NCBI GenBank assembly: GCA_017962605.1
Contig: JAGCUY010000134.1
Coordinates: 1 to 44,621 of the forward strand
Direction: 5' to 3'
Length of the DNA: 44,621 nt
DNA from: Kiritimatiellia bacterium
GTDB taxonomy: Bacteria > Verrucomicrobiota > Kiritimatiellia > RFP12 > JAAYLN01
A model generated the notes under the pieces. The model did not search any database. It worked only from the letters and a program-made list of their open reading frames with translations, and was not told where the DNA came from. The translations under genes were made by a program, and so were the position numbers. Shown here piece by piece: positions 7,968 to 16,900 of the stretch (the stretch's first letter is position 1; every line of letters begins with the position of its first letter).

Positions 7968-9296
7968 ATGGCAGAGTTGAGGCGCAAGTTCTATGAACGA
8001 CTGGTGCAGTGGAAAAACACGAAACGCCAGGAGTGCCTTCTTGTAAAGGGGGCTCGGCAGGTTGGGAAAACCTTCATCGTCGAGAAATTCGGCCGAGAGC
8101 AGTATGAGAGTTTCATAGAAATCAATTTTGTCCTAGAGCCGGATGCCTGTTCGATATTTGACGGCAGCCTCAAGGCGGAAGACCTTTACAGGAAGATTTC
8201 CGCATACGACGCGACGAGGCGCCTTGTTGCGGGTAAGACGCTGATATTCCTCGACGAGATACAGGAATGTGCGAATGCGCGGACTGCGCTGAAGTCGTTC
8301 GCGCTGGACGGGCGCTATGATGTCATTGCCTCCGGATCCCTCCTTGGCATTAAGTACAAGAACAAGAAGTCCCGCGAACGCCATGTGCCGAAGTCCATCC
8401 CCGTTGGCTATGAACGGCAAATGGCGATGCATTCCCTAGACTTCGAGGAGTTCCTGTGGGCCAGGGGGGTTGCGGAAGATGCCATTGACACTTTGAGGGA
8501 ATATTGCGAGAGACGGGAGATTGTGCCGGAAGCCGTGAACCGCAAGTTCTCGGACATGCTCAAGGAGTATATGATTGTCGGCGGCATGCCGGCTGTCGTG
8601 AACGAATATCTCGCGTCTGGCGATTTTGGACCGGTGCAGGAGGAGCAGGAGAAGATACTCGCCTCGTATATTGACGACATACACAAGTACGCCGATTCCA
8701 CGGATGTCCCGAAGATTGAAGCATGCTACCACGCGATTCCACGTCTTTTGGCAAAGGAGAACCGCAAGTTCAAGTATGCGGAGGTGGAGAAAGGCGGCAG
8801 CGAACGGAAGTACGCATCTTCAGTTGACTGGCTCTGCGAGGCATCGCTGGCTTCTCGCGCGTTGAACGTCACTGTGGCAGAGATACCTCTCGCGGCCCAG
8901 GTCCGGGAAGGTTGGTTTAAGCTGTATCTTTCCGATGTCGGGCTGCTCGCGGCTTTGTACGGCACAGAGACTAAGGGGCTCCTGTATTCCGGCAGACTGA
9001 AGGGAAACGCGAAAGGTGGGCTTTACGAAAACTTTGTGGCCGGAGTTCTTGAGCGCAAGGGCATACCACTATACTACATCAAAAACGAGGATGGGTCGCG
9101 CGAGGTCGAGTTTGCGATTGAGCGTGAAGGCGGAATCGTGCCAATTGAGGTGAAGGCGTCGAATGGCGCGACCATTTCGCTGAATGAAACTTTAGAGAGC
9201 AAGTATGTGCCGTATGGTTACAAGTTCATTGATGGCAATGTAGGGGTTTGCGGGAAGAAGATTACTCTGCCCCACTACATGACAATGTTCATTTGA
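7968..9296 (+). CDS. AAA_14/DUF4143 ATPase
   Basis: 442 residues of the common ATPase family with an N-terminal AAA_14 P-loop domain and a C-terminal DUF4143 nuclease-like domain. Walker A GARQVGKT is at residues 28-35 and Walker B LIFLDEIQE at about 92-100. The sensor-like segment IASGSLLGI follows, and the C-terminal half has a PD-(D/E)XK-like EVEFAIE...PIEVKAS (E...EVK) signature. The start at 7968 follows AAAGAGGTCAAA. Such genes are widespread, often mobile and of unresolved function (toxin-like or selfish). It stands alone with its own iteron-bearing promoter. Confidence 0.85.
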   Translation: MAELRRKFYERLVQWKNTKRQECLLVKGARQVGKTFIVEKFGREQYESFIEINFVLEPDACSIFDGSLKAEDLYRKISAYDATRRLVAGKTLIFLDEIQECANARTALKSFALDGRYDVIASGSLLGIKYKNKKSRERHVPKSIPVGYERQMAMHSLDFEEFLWARGVAEDAIDTLREYCERREIVPEAVNRKFSDMLKEYMIVGGMPAVVNEYLASGDFGPVQEEQEKILASYIDDIHKYADSTDVPKIEACYHAIPRLLAKENRKFKYAEVEKGGSERKYASSVDWLCEASLASRALNVTVAEIPLAAQVREGWFKLYLSDVGLLAALYGTETKGLLYSGRLKGNAKGGLYENFVAGVLERKGIPLYYIKNEDGSREVEFAIEREGGIVPIEVKASNGATISLNETLESKYVPYGYKFIDGNVGVCGKKITLPHYMTMFI

Positions 9297-9328
9297 TTAC
9301 CGAAGCGTCGATAGTTCCTTTGCGTAAT

Positions 9329-9377
9329 CATCTGCCGCCATTCCCAGTTCCCCCGTCCCTTCATTGGCCGGACATGA
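9329..9377. repeat. 49-bp dispersed repeat, copy 1
   Basis: CATCTGCCGCCATTCCCAGT through GGCCGGACATGA. It recurs at 13696-13744 with two or three mismatches, where it supplies the last codons of the 13055 gene. Here it lies in non-coding DNA 30 bp after the DUF4143 gene. Confidence 0.75.
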
Positions 9378-9436
9378 ATAATGTGAAAATGTGGAAGTGT
9401 GAAAGTAGCCAACAGCCAGTGGCCAATAAAGAGCCA

Positions 9437-9596
9437 AGGTGGTCAGACAAAGGTGGTCAGAAAAAACTTTCAGGGAAAGGTGGTCAGAAAAATGGAAGCC
9501 GAGGCTAGGGCCAATGGGGAAACTACCCAGAAAAACAAGATGGAGACTACCCAGAAAATGAAGTCTGGAACTACCCAGAAAAACAGGGGGGGAAAA
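9437..9596 (+). repeat. Tandem GGTGGTCAGAAAAA and ACTACCCAGAAAA repeats, probable gene remnant
   Basis: Three copies of GGTGGTCAGAnAAA (9437-9495) are followed by three copies of nACTACCCAGAAAA (9520-9590). One frame reads as GGQTKVVRK and TTQKNK-type repeats (short ORF 9399-9599). Such GGQK/TTQK repeats occur as linkers before the winged helix in AlbA_2/ATP-binding regulators, so this may be the relic of one. No convincing start or domain supports a functional gene. Confidence 0.5.
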
Positions 9597-9611
9597 TAAC
9601 GAAATGACGCC

Positions 9612-9657
9612 ATTACGCAACTTGCGTATCGCATAATTGCGTAATTTTTGATATACT
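9612..9657 (+). promoter_or_regulatory. Operator/promoter region of the winged-helix ATPase gene
   Basis: ATTACGCAA (9612-9620) and TTGCGTAAT (9637-9645) form a perfect 9-bp inverted pair, with a third half-site TTGCGTA at 9622-9628. A -10-like TATACT follows at 9652-9657. No good -35 is visible, which is compatible with regulator-dependent or autoregulated transcription. Confidence 0.5.
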
Positions 9658-9679
9658 AGTATGCGAAAGGGAAACCAGT

Positions 9680-10792
9680 ATGAAAATGCCATTCAGATAT
9701 GGGTGTGTCGTCGAGGGTGAGTATTTCTGCCCACGGCCCAACCTGGAGCGCCAGTTGCGCGACTATGCCGAAGCCGGGCAGAACCTCGTCATTCAGGGCG
9801 AACGCCGCATGGGGAAGACCTCCCTTGTGAAGAAGGCCATTTCCGGCATGAAAGGAGAACGGCTTCTATACATCGACCTCTACGGCATTCGGACGCTGTC
9901 GGATTTCTGCCGCCGCGTGATGTCGGGGGTGGGCGGAGTCACGGAGAAGATGCCTTTTCTTAAAAAAGCGCTGGCCCTCGCGCATCGTCTGCGCCCCGCG
10001 TTGACCATCGACTCGAACACCGGAGCCCCGACCATCACCGTCGATGCGAAGGCAGCGTCCGAACCAGATTCCCTTGACGCCGCCATGTCCACAGTTAGGA
10101 AACTGGCCGAAGACGGGAGGTTGTGCGTCGTCATGGACGAATTCCAGGACCTTTTGAAACTGAAGAATGCCGACAGGATTCTCGCCGAAATGCGCGGGAC
10201 GATACAGTTCCAGGGCGACACGCCGTATTTCTTCCTTGGCAGCGTCCGCAATGACATGCTGAGGATTTTCACGCATCCCGACAGCCCGTTCTTCAAGTCC
10301 GCCCTGGCGTTCGAGGTTCCCCCCATCGACCCGGACGAGTTCGCGCGGTTCATAGTGGCGCGATTTCGAAAGGGGGGCTGCGGAATCAAGTTGGAAACGG
10401 CAAAGGCCGCCATTGAGTTCGCGGGTGGCGTGTCGGGCGATGTGCAGGAACTGTGCGATGCGCTTTGGGGGGTGACGGAAGAGGGCGGGACGGCGACCGA
10501 CGCAGATCTGCCCAGGGCGTTGGCCGTTGTCTTCGCACGGGAGAAGAACGGCTTTGAAACCGCAGTGGCAGACCTCACGCCCAACCAGCTTTCGGTTCTT
10601 CGGGGACTTGCCGAGGCAGACTCTGCGCGGGTATTCTCGGCCGAGTTCATGAATCGCGTCCAAATTTTGAGTCCCGGAGCCGTGAAGCGGGCGCTGAACA
10701 GCCTTGTGGCGTCCCGACTGATCTATCCGCGCCACAACGGATACCGATTTTACAACCCGTTCTTCCGGGAATGGATCAAGACGAATCTCTAA
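9680..10792 (+). CDS. P-loop ATPase with C-terminal winged helix
   Basis: 370 residues. It resembles the archaeal-type ATPase/AAA_16-like group: a CPRPNLERQL lead-in, Walker A GERRMGKT at residues 40-47 and Walker B CVVMDEFQD near 148-156, then FLGSVRND as sensor 1. Residues 290-370 look like a winged helix (LTPNQLSVLRGLAEAD... ALNSLVASRLIYPRHNGYRF). These proteins are found next to toxins and mobile genes; the role is unknown. The start at 9680 lies 22 bp after the TATACT box. The 10823 gene follows after 30 bp and may be co-transcribed. Confidence 0.8.
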   Translation: MKMPFRYGCVVEGEYFCPRPNLERQLRDYAEAGQNLVIQGERRMGKTSLVKKAISGMKGERLLYIDLYGIRTLSDFCRRVMSGVGGVTEKMPFLKKALALAHRLRPALTIDSNTGAPTITVDAKAASEPDSLDAAMSTVRKLAEDGRLCVVMDEFQDLLKLKNADRILAEMRGTIQFQGDTPYFFLGSVRNDMLRIFTHPDSPFFKSALAFEVPPIDPDEFARFIVARFRKGGCGIKLETAKAAIEFAGGVSGDVQELCDALWGVTEEGGTATDADLPRALAVVFAREKNGFETAVADLTPNQLSVLRGLAEADSARVFSAEFMNRVQILSPGAVKRALNSLVASRLIYPRHNGYRFYNPFFREWIKTNL

Positions 10793-10822
10793 AGGAGCAA
10801 GCCGAAGGGAAGGCTCAAGGAG

Positions 10823-11089
10823 ATGACGGCCAATGACTTCTACGGTTTCTGCGCCGCAGGGTACCTCGCCAACCACTACGAGGGACTTGAGGGCAAGACT
10901 CCTCGGCAGATGTACGATGCCCATGCGGACGGACGCGACGAGGGGCTTGGCGAAATCGATCCCGATTCGCCGGCGGCGTTCCACAGCTGGTATCACGACC
11001 GCGAACGGCGCGGCGGCCACCCCTGGGAGGTGTGCCGCAGTTGCGTATTGCATACAAGCGAATTTTATGATAGGGTAGGTGCGGAATGA
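10823..11089 (+). CDS. Small protein of unknown function (88 residues)
   Basis: Not recognised with confidence. It is an acidic protein with a Trp/His-rich segment AAFHSWYHDRERRGGHPWEVC and a CRSC pair near the C-terminus. The end looks abrupt: after HPWEVCR the sequence departs from what one would expect of a folded domain, so it may be 3' truncated. An AAGGAG lies directly upstream of the ATG, closer than ideal. It sits between the ATPase and the DUF1016 remnant. Confidence 0.5.
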   Translation: MTANDFYGFCAAGYLANHYEGLEGKTPRQMYDAHADGRDEGLGEIDPDSPAAFHSWYHDRERRGGHPWEVCRSCVLHTSEFYDRVGAE

Positions 11090-11129
11090 ATGGACAACCA
11101 TTGGCGAGATTATCAAGGGAGGCATCCAA

Positions 11130-11611
11130 ATGAGGCATCAGGTGCGCGTTTCGGATAAGCTGTATCAATCAGTCTGCCGCGTTATTCAGGAGGGGCGGCA
11201 AGTCGTTTCGCGCGTCGCCAATTGGGCGATGGTCGAGACGTACTGGCGCGTTGGCTGCCTGATTGTCGAGGACGAGCAGCAGGGCAAGCGGAAAGCGGAG
11301 TATGGCAAGGCCGTCCTCGCCGATTTGGCGAGACGGCTGACCGCCGAATACGGAAGCGGGTATGACGAGAGGAATCTTCGTTACATGCGGAAGTTCTATC
11401 TTGCCTTCCCGATTCGGAACGCGCTGCGTTCCGAATTGAGCTGGACTCACTACCGTTCGCTCATGATGCCGTCTTCCTTCCTGGCGAGGATACGCTTCGT
11501 CGCGAAATCGAAGCGCAAAAGGAACTCTTCAGACTTCAAATGCAGGATTTGGAGTTGCTGGAAAGCGGAGGCATTGCACCCCGTAAGCCTGAGAAAGGAG
11601 AAAAAAGGTGA
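11130..11611 (+). pseudogene. DUF1016 (YhcG-type) nuclease, internally deleted and frameshifted
   Basis: The N-terminal DUF1016 domain is intact: RRVIQ-type helix, NWAMVETYWRVGCLIVEDEQ, then YGKAVLADLARRLTAEYG and SELSWTHYRSL, ending at about 11462. The family's central nuclease domain of roughly 150-200 residues is then missing. The frame shifts by two at 11465 and reads DTLRREIEAQKELF...LLESGG to TGA 11609-11611, the normal C-terminal tail. This is a deletion between two points of one gene. An ORF reading straight through into the next gene exists only because of the shift. YhcG relatives are PD-(D/E)XK proteins often linked to restriction-modification loci. Confidence 0.75.
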
Positions 11612-11615
11612 TGCG

Positions 11616-11897
11616 ATGAAGCAAAATGAGAAAATTGATGCCGCGACTGCGGCGCGGGAGCTGACGCTTGCGTTGCTGTTTCTGAACCGCTTCCGCGAGA
11701 AGGTCGGGACTAAAAGTCTTTGGCGCTCATGGAAGGGCTTTGACTTCGGGACACTCGACAAACTGGCGGAGGCCGGCCTCATTACGTCAAGCCGGACGGC
11801 CAAGTCTGTTTATCTCACGGACGAGGGCCTTGCCGAGGCCCGTCACCTGCTCGATAAATACGGGATCGCCGACTGGCTGAAACTAGAGGGGAAGTGA
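11616..11897 (+). CDS. DUF6429 family protein
   Basis: 93 residues. The recognisable pattern is ...ALLFLNRFRE...SWKGFDFGTLDKLAEAGLI...AKSVYLTDEGLAEA, as in short DUF6429 proteins, which look like a small winged-helix-type domain. ATG at 11616 follows AAAGGAGAAAAAAGGTGATGCG. It begins 5 bp after the stop of the DUF1016 remnant and is a frequent partner of mobile genes. Function unknown. Confidence 0.7.
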   Translation: MKQNEKIDAATAARELTLALLFLNRFREKVGTKSLWRSWKGFDFGTLDKLAEAGLITSSRTAKSVYLTDEGLAEARHLLDKYGIADWLKLEGK

Positions 11898-12076
11898 GCG
11901 GCAACCATGAGCGAATACTTCCAGAAATTCTGCGGCGGTTCTATCCAGACCAACGCAATCTCGTCACCAACCGTTGCACCAGGACTCCCGTATTTCACGG
12001 CGACCGCATCAACGACCACCACACCACCCTCGCGGAATAATCCGCCGCCCGCGAAGCGTCGAAGTAACAGAGAATC

Positions 12077-12298
12077 ATGATGAGCGACACCCCATCTTTC
12101 GAACAGGTTATTCAAGCGGAGATCGATGCCAGAATACGGGCCATTTCGAAGGCCAGACGGCATCTCCTCCCGTTGCATCTTCCGCCACCGCCTCCCCCGA
12201 GCCGCAACGCGAAATGGATATTTAGATGGCTCGAAAGGCAGTCCTTCCTCCACATGGTCTGCCTAACGTGGTGGTTGATCGCATTAACTTTGCCATGA
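12077..12298 (+). pseudogene. 5' fragment of a second copy of the sacsin-like giant gene
   Basis: The first 22 codons (MMSDTPSFEQVIQAEIDARI) and about 40 bp of leader (ATCCGCCGCCCGCGAAGCG) match the start of the 1596-residue gene at 13909 almost base for base. After about 12150 the similarity stops and the sequence runs into unrelated DNA with proline-rich coding. It is a truncated duplicate that leaves the ribosome site and start codon in place. Leader 11898-12076 has no supported gene. Confidence 0.75.
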
Positions 12299-12393
12299 CC
12301 ACCTTCCTCTCCAACCGTTCCTTCTACGAGTCCGTCATCTGCGGGATTGTGCCGGAGGTGAGGGAGCGGTCAAACGGGAATGTGCCAATGTGA
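12226..12393 (+). pseudogene. Scar ORF with SNRSFYESVICG peptide (55 residues)
   Basis: Reads MARKAVLPPHGLPNVVVDRI, then TTFLSNRSFYESVICGIVPE, and ends in GNVPM where the dispersed 107-bp element begins. The SNRSxYESVICGxVPE segment recurs at 18791-18861 and 20392-20460, each time just before a GC-rich Cys-tail scar. It is most likely the C-terminal remnant of a gene family lost from this locus; no family is recognised. Confidence 0.45.
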
Positions 12394-12494
12394 TAATGTT
12401 GCCAATGCCCAACCCCATTGTCCAGTCAGATTTTGCGATACTGCTGTCGCTTCTGCCATGACTGCGGCCGCCGCGAGTTCTGCGGCGACTGCCC
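12303..12494 (+). repeat. Cys-tail scar, copy A (interrupted)
   Basis: Left part (12303-12371) encodes FLSNRSFYESVICG. The middle is replaced by a truncated 107-bp hairpin element. The right part (12450-12494) encodes FCHDCGRREFCGDCP and contains a hairpin, CGCCGC/GCGGCG. Confidence 0.65.
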
Positions 12495-12834
12495 AGTGGA
12501 GCGACTAGGAAACCGCCCATGCCGCAACTTATATTCTTTCACGAAGACTAATTCGATTTTTATCGCTTGCTATTTCAACTTTTTTACGCCATCAACTTTG
12601 CTTTTTCCCCGATGTTTGGTAGAATCTTTTGCTTCCATCTACGCCTCCGTCATCTGCGGGATTGAATGGCTCATTTTTTAGGCAAATCTGTTTTGGAATG
12701 GCTCATTTTTTGGAGACAACTTGCGTTAATTTCTGGCGTATGGCAACATCCGCTGGGCAGAACGCCGGCCCATCCGCCCATACATGCAGAGGAAGGCCTG
12801 CGCGACCCTTGGCTTGGCGCATAGACGAGGGTGT
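12495..12834. other. Intergenic remnant DNA
   Basis: No supported gene. It holds a second short echo of the scar (ATCTACGCCTCCGTCATCTG near 12637) and a direct repeat GAATGGCTCATTTTTT at 12664 and 12696. A sigma-70-like pair TTGCTT/TAGAAT with a 16-bp gap lies near 12599-12626 and leads to no ORF of note. Confidence 0.4.
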
Positions 12835-12936
12835 TTTGGGCACGAAACATGCGAAATAGTATATTTCGTGCCCGTAAATGGCGGATGTGGCGAACAGCAA
12901 CCACTCTGGTGCAGGGGCAATAGCACAACATAGTCC
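12835..12936. repeat. GGGCACGAAA palindrome element, copy 1
   Basis: GGGCACGAAA (12838-12847) pairs with TTTCGTGCCC (12864-12873). This and the next 80 bp to the sigma-54 enhancer are nearly identical to 22601-22700. Element and enhancer-promoter seem to have been duplicated as one unit. Confidence 0.75.
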
Positions 12937-13039
12937 GCTCGCTTTTTGAGCAGGTGGCAGAATTTTGACCGGATGGCATGCGAAAGCGGCCTTTGGGGGC
13001 CGCTTTTTTCGTGTTTTTGTGGCTTGGCATGGATGTTGC
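12937..13039 (+). promoter_or_regulatory. Sigma-54 promoter P2 with enhancer dyad and embedded terminator
   Basis: Core: -24 GG 13026-13027 and -12 GC 13038-13039 in TTGGCATG-GATG-TTGC. Enhancer dyad: GCTCGCTTTTTGAGC (12937-12951), AGGT, GGCAGAATTTTGACC (12956-12970), 55 bp from the -24 GG. A hairpin AAAGCGGCC/GGCCGCTTT (12983-13006) with a T-run lies between, and looks like an intrinsic terminator insulating the promoter. Confidence 0.85.
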
Positions 13040-13054
13040 GAAGAGAGCGTTACC

Positions 13055-13744
13055 ATGAAACAGCTGGCATTGAAACCGATTCTTTCAAACCTCGGCGAGG
13101 CGCAGTGGGAACTGATGCGACTTTTTGCGCGCATCCAGTTCATCGTCTTCGGCGAAGTCGTGGACGAACGCGTCAAGGAATTGGAGGAGGCTGTCGCGCG
13201 GGAAGAGCGGCGACAGCCACTGACGGAGGGGGCGCTGTTTGTGTCGATGGCCCACGCATACCACCATCTCAACTTCGCGTGGAACTGCCGCCATGCGCCC
13301 GAGGAGCGCGTATGGCGTTGTGATCCCGCCGACTTCAAACGCTGGTCGAAGTTCCCGGAAGGCGCAGCCTTCCATGACCTCTGGCCCGCGCCTAGTCGGT
13401 GCCATGGAACAACGCGTGAGCCGCGCCAGGAGAAGATCAATCCCAACTCGCTTCAAGCCGCCTTTCTCCAAATGGCAGTCCGGAAGCTCGCCATTCTCAG
13501 CTACAGAGTCTCATGCGCCTTGGGTGACGACTCGCCGGAAAAGGTTCCGCGTCCCAAAGGGCTAAATCCAGAAGTCGAGGCGGAGCCTTTTACGGAAGAG
13601 ACTTTCGGTCGGCGCATGTGCCGCATTTACGTCGAGATGAACAGAGCCTGGGCCTTCCACAAAAGGACAGATGACGGCAGCAATTCGCGCCAGGACATCT
13701 GCCGCCATTCCCAGTTCCCCCGCCCCTTCATCGGCCGGACATGA
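13055..13744 (+). CDS. Orphan protein (229 residues), sigma-54 driven
   Basis: Not recognised. Soluble, mostly helical: QWELMRLFARIQFIVFGEVV, EELEEAVAREERRQPLTEGA and AHAYHHLNFAWNCRHA segments. The His/Trp-rich middle (HHLNFAWNCRHAPEERVWRC) could bind a metal, but no known motif is complete. The last 16 or so codons come from a 49-bp dispersed repeat also found at 9329 in non-coding DNA, so the native C-terminus has probably been replaced. ATG 13055 is 16 bp after the -12 box; upstream in-frame codons to 12965 overlap the promoter and are not translated from it. Confidence 0.7.
   Translation: MKQLALKPILSNLGEAQWELMRLFARIQFIVFGEVVDERVKELEEAVAREERRQPLTEGALFVSMAHAYHHLNFAWNCRHAPEERVWRCDPADFKRWSKFPEGAAFHDLWPAPSRCHGTTREPRQEKINPNSLQAAFLQMAVRKLAILSYRVSCALGDDSPEKVPRPKGLNPEVEAEPFTEETFGRRMCRIYVEMNRAWAFHKRTDDGSNSRQDICRHSQFPRPFIGRT
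13696..13744. repeat. 49-bp dispersed repeat, copy 2
   Basis: Same sequence as 9329-9377. It forms the 3' end and stop codon of the 13055 gene. Confidence 0.75.
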
Positions 13745-13761
13745 GAAGGGCAAAAATGATG

Positions 13762-13790
13762 TTGACTTTTAAACGCCTTTCTGATAGAAT
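13762..13790 (+). promoter_or_regulatory. Sigma-70 promoter of the giant ATPase gene
   Basis: TTGACT (13762-13767), a 17-bp spacer and TAGAAT (13785-13790). The leader to 13908 is about 115 bp and includes the CCGCCGCCCGCGAAGCGG segment duplicated at 12043-12060. Confidence 0.7.
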
Positions 13791-13908
13791 AATTCCGCAA
13801 TCGGGTGATTGCTTTCAAGGATAACTGAAAGATTAAGGAAGAACAATATTCGGCCACGCTTAAGCGTAGAAATCCGCCGCCCGCGAAGCGGCAAAGTAAA
13901 GGAGAATC

Positions 13909-16900
13909 ATGATGAATGACACCCCATCTTTTGAACTGGTTATTCAAGCGGAAATCGACGCTAGAATACAAGCGTTTTCCGTGGACAAAAGCGGACTTCA
14001 GAGTTATGTCCGTCAAAACGCTAGCATTGTCAAGGAATACAAGGGTCGACAGGTTTTCGAGATGCTTCAGAACATGGACGACCAGATGGTGTCCGCTCCC
14101 GAAAACGCTCGAACGAGTCAAATCGTCTTTGACAAAGACCGGGCGACCTTGTTTTTCCGAAATCAAGGCGAACCCTTTTCATCTGAAGGCATCAAGTCCA
14201 TCATGATGCCGAACCTGAGTCCGAAGATGGTAGGAAGAACCATAGGCAACAAGGGGCTCGGTTTCCGATCCCTCCTGAACTGGGAACCCGAGAAAGTATT
14301 GATCCGGTCGAATGGGCTTGAATTATCTTTCTCCTCCAACACGGTTCGCGAAATCGTCGGGAGCCACCCCGCGTTGCAGGCGAACGCGAGTAGCCTTCGG
14401 GAAGGAGAAACTCTTCCGATTCTGATGTTTCCCGCAGTCCAGCGGATGGAAGAGAATTCCAGTTGGTCGACGGAAATCGAACTTCAGAACATGCCCTCCT
14501 CAAAGCTTTCTGACATAGAGACAGAACTTCAGAATTTCCAATCGGAACTTCTGCTGTTCCTCCCTAACTTACGTGCGGTGGAAATACAGATCATCAGCGG
14601 CGGCCTGACATCGACCACCGCCTATCTTACAGACGAGTGGAAAGTGGCGCCGGGAAGCGACAACCTGGTGTGGTCGCGAGGAATCAAGGTGGATAATTCC
14701 TCGATTGACAATTGGATCGCCTTTCGGGAAGAAGGCCAGATGGATGGCGTGACTCAAGAGGATGGGAACCCATCCGACTACAATCTTTCCATTGCCGTTC
14801 CTTTAGCACCCGAGCGGCGCGAAAAACTGGACCATGTGCTGCGCAATTATCTGCCCGTTCGCTCCGTCGACATCCGGCTTCCATGTCTTGTGCACGCGAC
14901 CGTCGACCTCAACCCCAACCGCGACGCACTGTCTCCCGGAAATGCTGCGAACCAAAAGATATTTTCTGAGATTCTCCCCTCCGCCTTCATCAGGTTTGCG
15001 GAGTTTCTCAAGAAGAACTCGAACACCGACGCCCCATTTCTAGATGACAAATGGTTCCCTTGGAAATTGCTTTCCCCAGAAGGAAAAGGTGGAAACGAGT
15101 TTGTGGAATTCCTCTATAGTCGTTTGCGGGAAGTCGCGGAAACCGAAGCATTCGTTCCGTGCGTCGACGATTCGTACCGCAGCCATGGCGATTCGCGGTT
15201 TTTCGCGAAAACAGAGAGCCGAAACGACATCGTCGCCTTCTTCAACCGGCATCCGCCCATTCTTCCGAATCATGTTCTTTCCGACCAACGATCCCCCCTT
15301 CCGGAATCGTTCGGCGACCACCCGTGCAAACCGGGCGAATTGGAAAGGGCAATCAACGGTGCCGTGGCCTCCACCAATCTTTCCGACGAGGAGTTGGCGG
15401 AGTTGATCCATGTGCTATGGCGGATTCGCCAAAGTGCAGGCGGAACCGGAACCTTCAATGTGTTAAGAGATTCGGACAACCGATTCCCTGGCGCGGGAGA
15501 AAGGATGTATACGCCTGTTGGGGAATCCAAAATGAAGATTCCGGACTTCATGTCTCTTGGATTCCTGTCCGACTCACTTTGGACTGCCGTTCAAAACCGC
15601 TTTTCATACGAATTGGACCAATGGCGAAAGCAGGATTCGCGGAACTGGTTGCGCTCTTTCTGCCGCAATGATTTGTCAACCGTTGTCGGCATTGTATGGT
15701 ACGATAAAACCGCCGTTACCCGGCAAATGGTTTCTGCATGCCGCGAGCGGCTCCGTCTTGTGACGAACCAATCGGAAAAACGCACCCTTGTTAAGCAACT
15801 CCTTGAAGCCCTCTATCAAAATTACGATCCGGGCGACGAATGGAATCCGGAGGACGACCAGGAATCTGACGAGGTTCCCGATTCGGGGGAGTCCGCATCT
15901 CGCCGGTTGGAATATCCCATTGATGTGGATGCGGATGGCGAGGTCAGGAATGCCGGAGAGTTTCTTTTTGAAAGCGCAAAGGTTTTTTATGACGGGGCGC
16001 TGCCGGAAGACATCTTTCTCAGCAATGAAAGGGCTCGGAGCCTTCTCGGCGTCTCCGATGGAGACGATGCCAGAATCAAGGCGTTTTTCCGTAGTCTCGG
16101 CGTCAGGGACGATGTCCGCGTCAAGTATCTTGAGCTTGCGAAACCGACGGACGATGACTATCTAAACTTTCTCAAAGACTCAGGTAGCCTTCCCTCGCCG
16201 AGCGGCAACCCACTTCCGCCGCGACAGTTGTTTCCAAAACTTCGGGACGCCGAGTTCATCCGGAATCTTTCCATTGAACATCTTCTTGGGTTGTTGACCA
16301 TCCCTGGACGGAATGGGTTTGCGGACCTCCTCATTGAAAAGCCCGTGGTGCAATGGAAGGAGGAATGGAAAAAGTATCCTAGACCATTCCCGGTCGATTG
16401 GTCGTACTGCGCGTTCCAACTCAAAGATTCCCAAAATAGTTTCGTCATTGATGAAAATCGGAATACGATTGAAAGCTTAGAACGGCGACTTCAGGGGACG
16501 ACCCGTTCGCCTGAATGCATCGTGGACATCTTGATTACAAAAATGGGTGCGCGCAGAACGCTGAAAGACCTTTCCTTGGAGGAACTCTACGGAAGGCTTG
16601 AAAAGTTCGATGACTGCTCTGGTGTCCAGGGGTTCTATCAGCAGGTTCGCATGGTCATCAAGGCCCGGATCGACGCATGTGACACGGCCGAGAAAAAAAC
16701 ACGGATGCTCGCTGAGTGTGAACAATTGACGAAGCGTCATCTTTCCCATCTTTACGCCCGCAAGGGCAAAGGTCCTCTGGAGAAAGTCCCGCGCGAACAA
16801 ATCCGGTATTGGGACAACGACACACTTTCCCGCAGTTTGCTTGACCGCTTCTACAAACTGGAAATCGGACATCGCGTCGGCGCTGCGTCCGTCCAACAGA

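Noticed and set aside
9399-9599. 66-codon ORF made of KVVRK and TTQK repeats
   Set aside because: Consists only of tandem-repeat translation without a domain; listed as a repeat/gene relic.
11907-12079. 57-codon plus-strand ORF and a longer minus-strand ORF between DUF6429 and the duplicate fragment
   Set aside because: Thr/Pro-rich translation, no ribosome site of note and no domain; more likely remnant DNA.
12418-12681. ORF of 87 codons containing CGRREFCGDCP
   Set aside because: The start lies inside a dispersed repeat and the frame runs into AT-rich non-coding sequence; treated as scar DNA.
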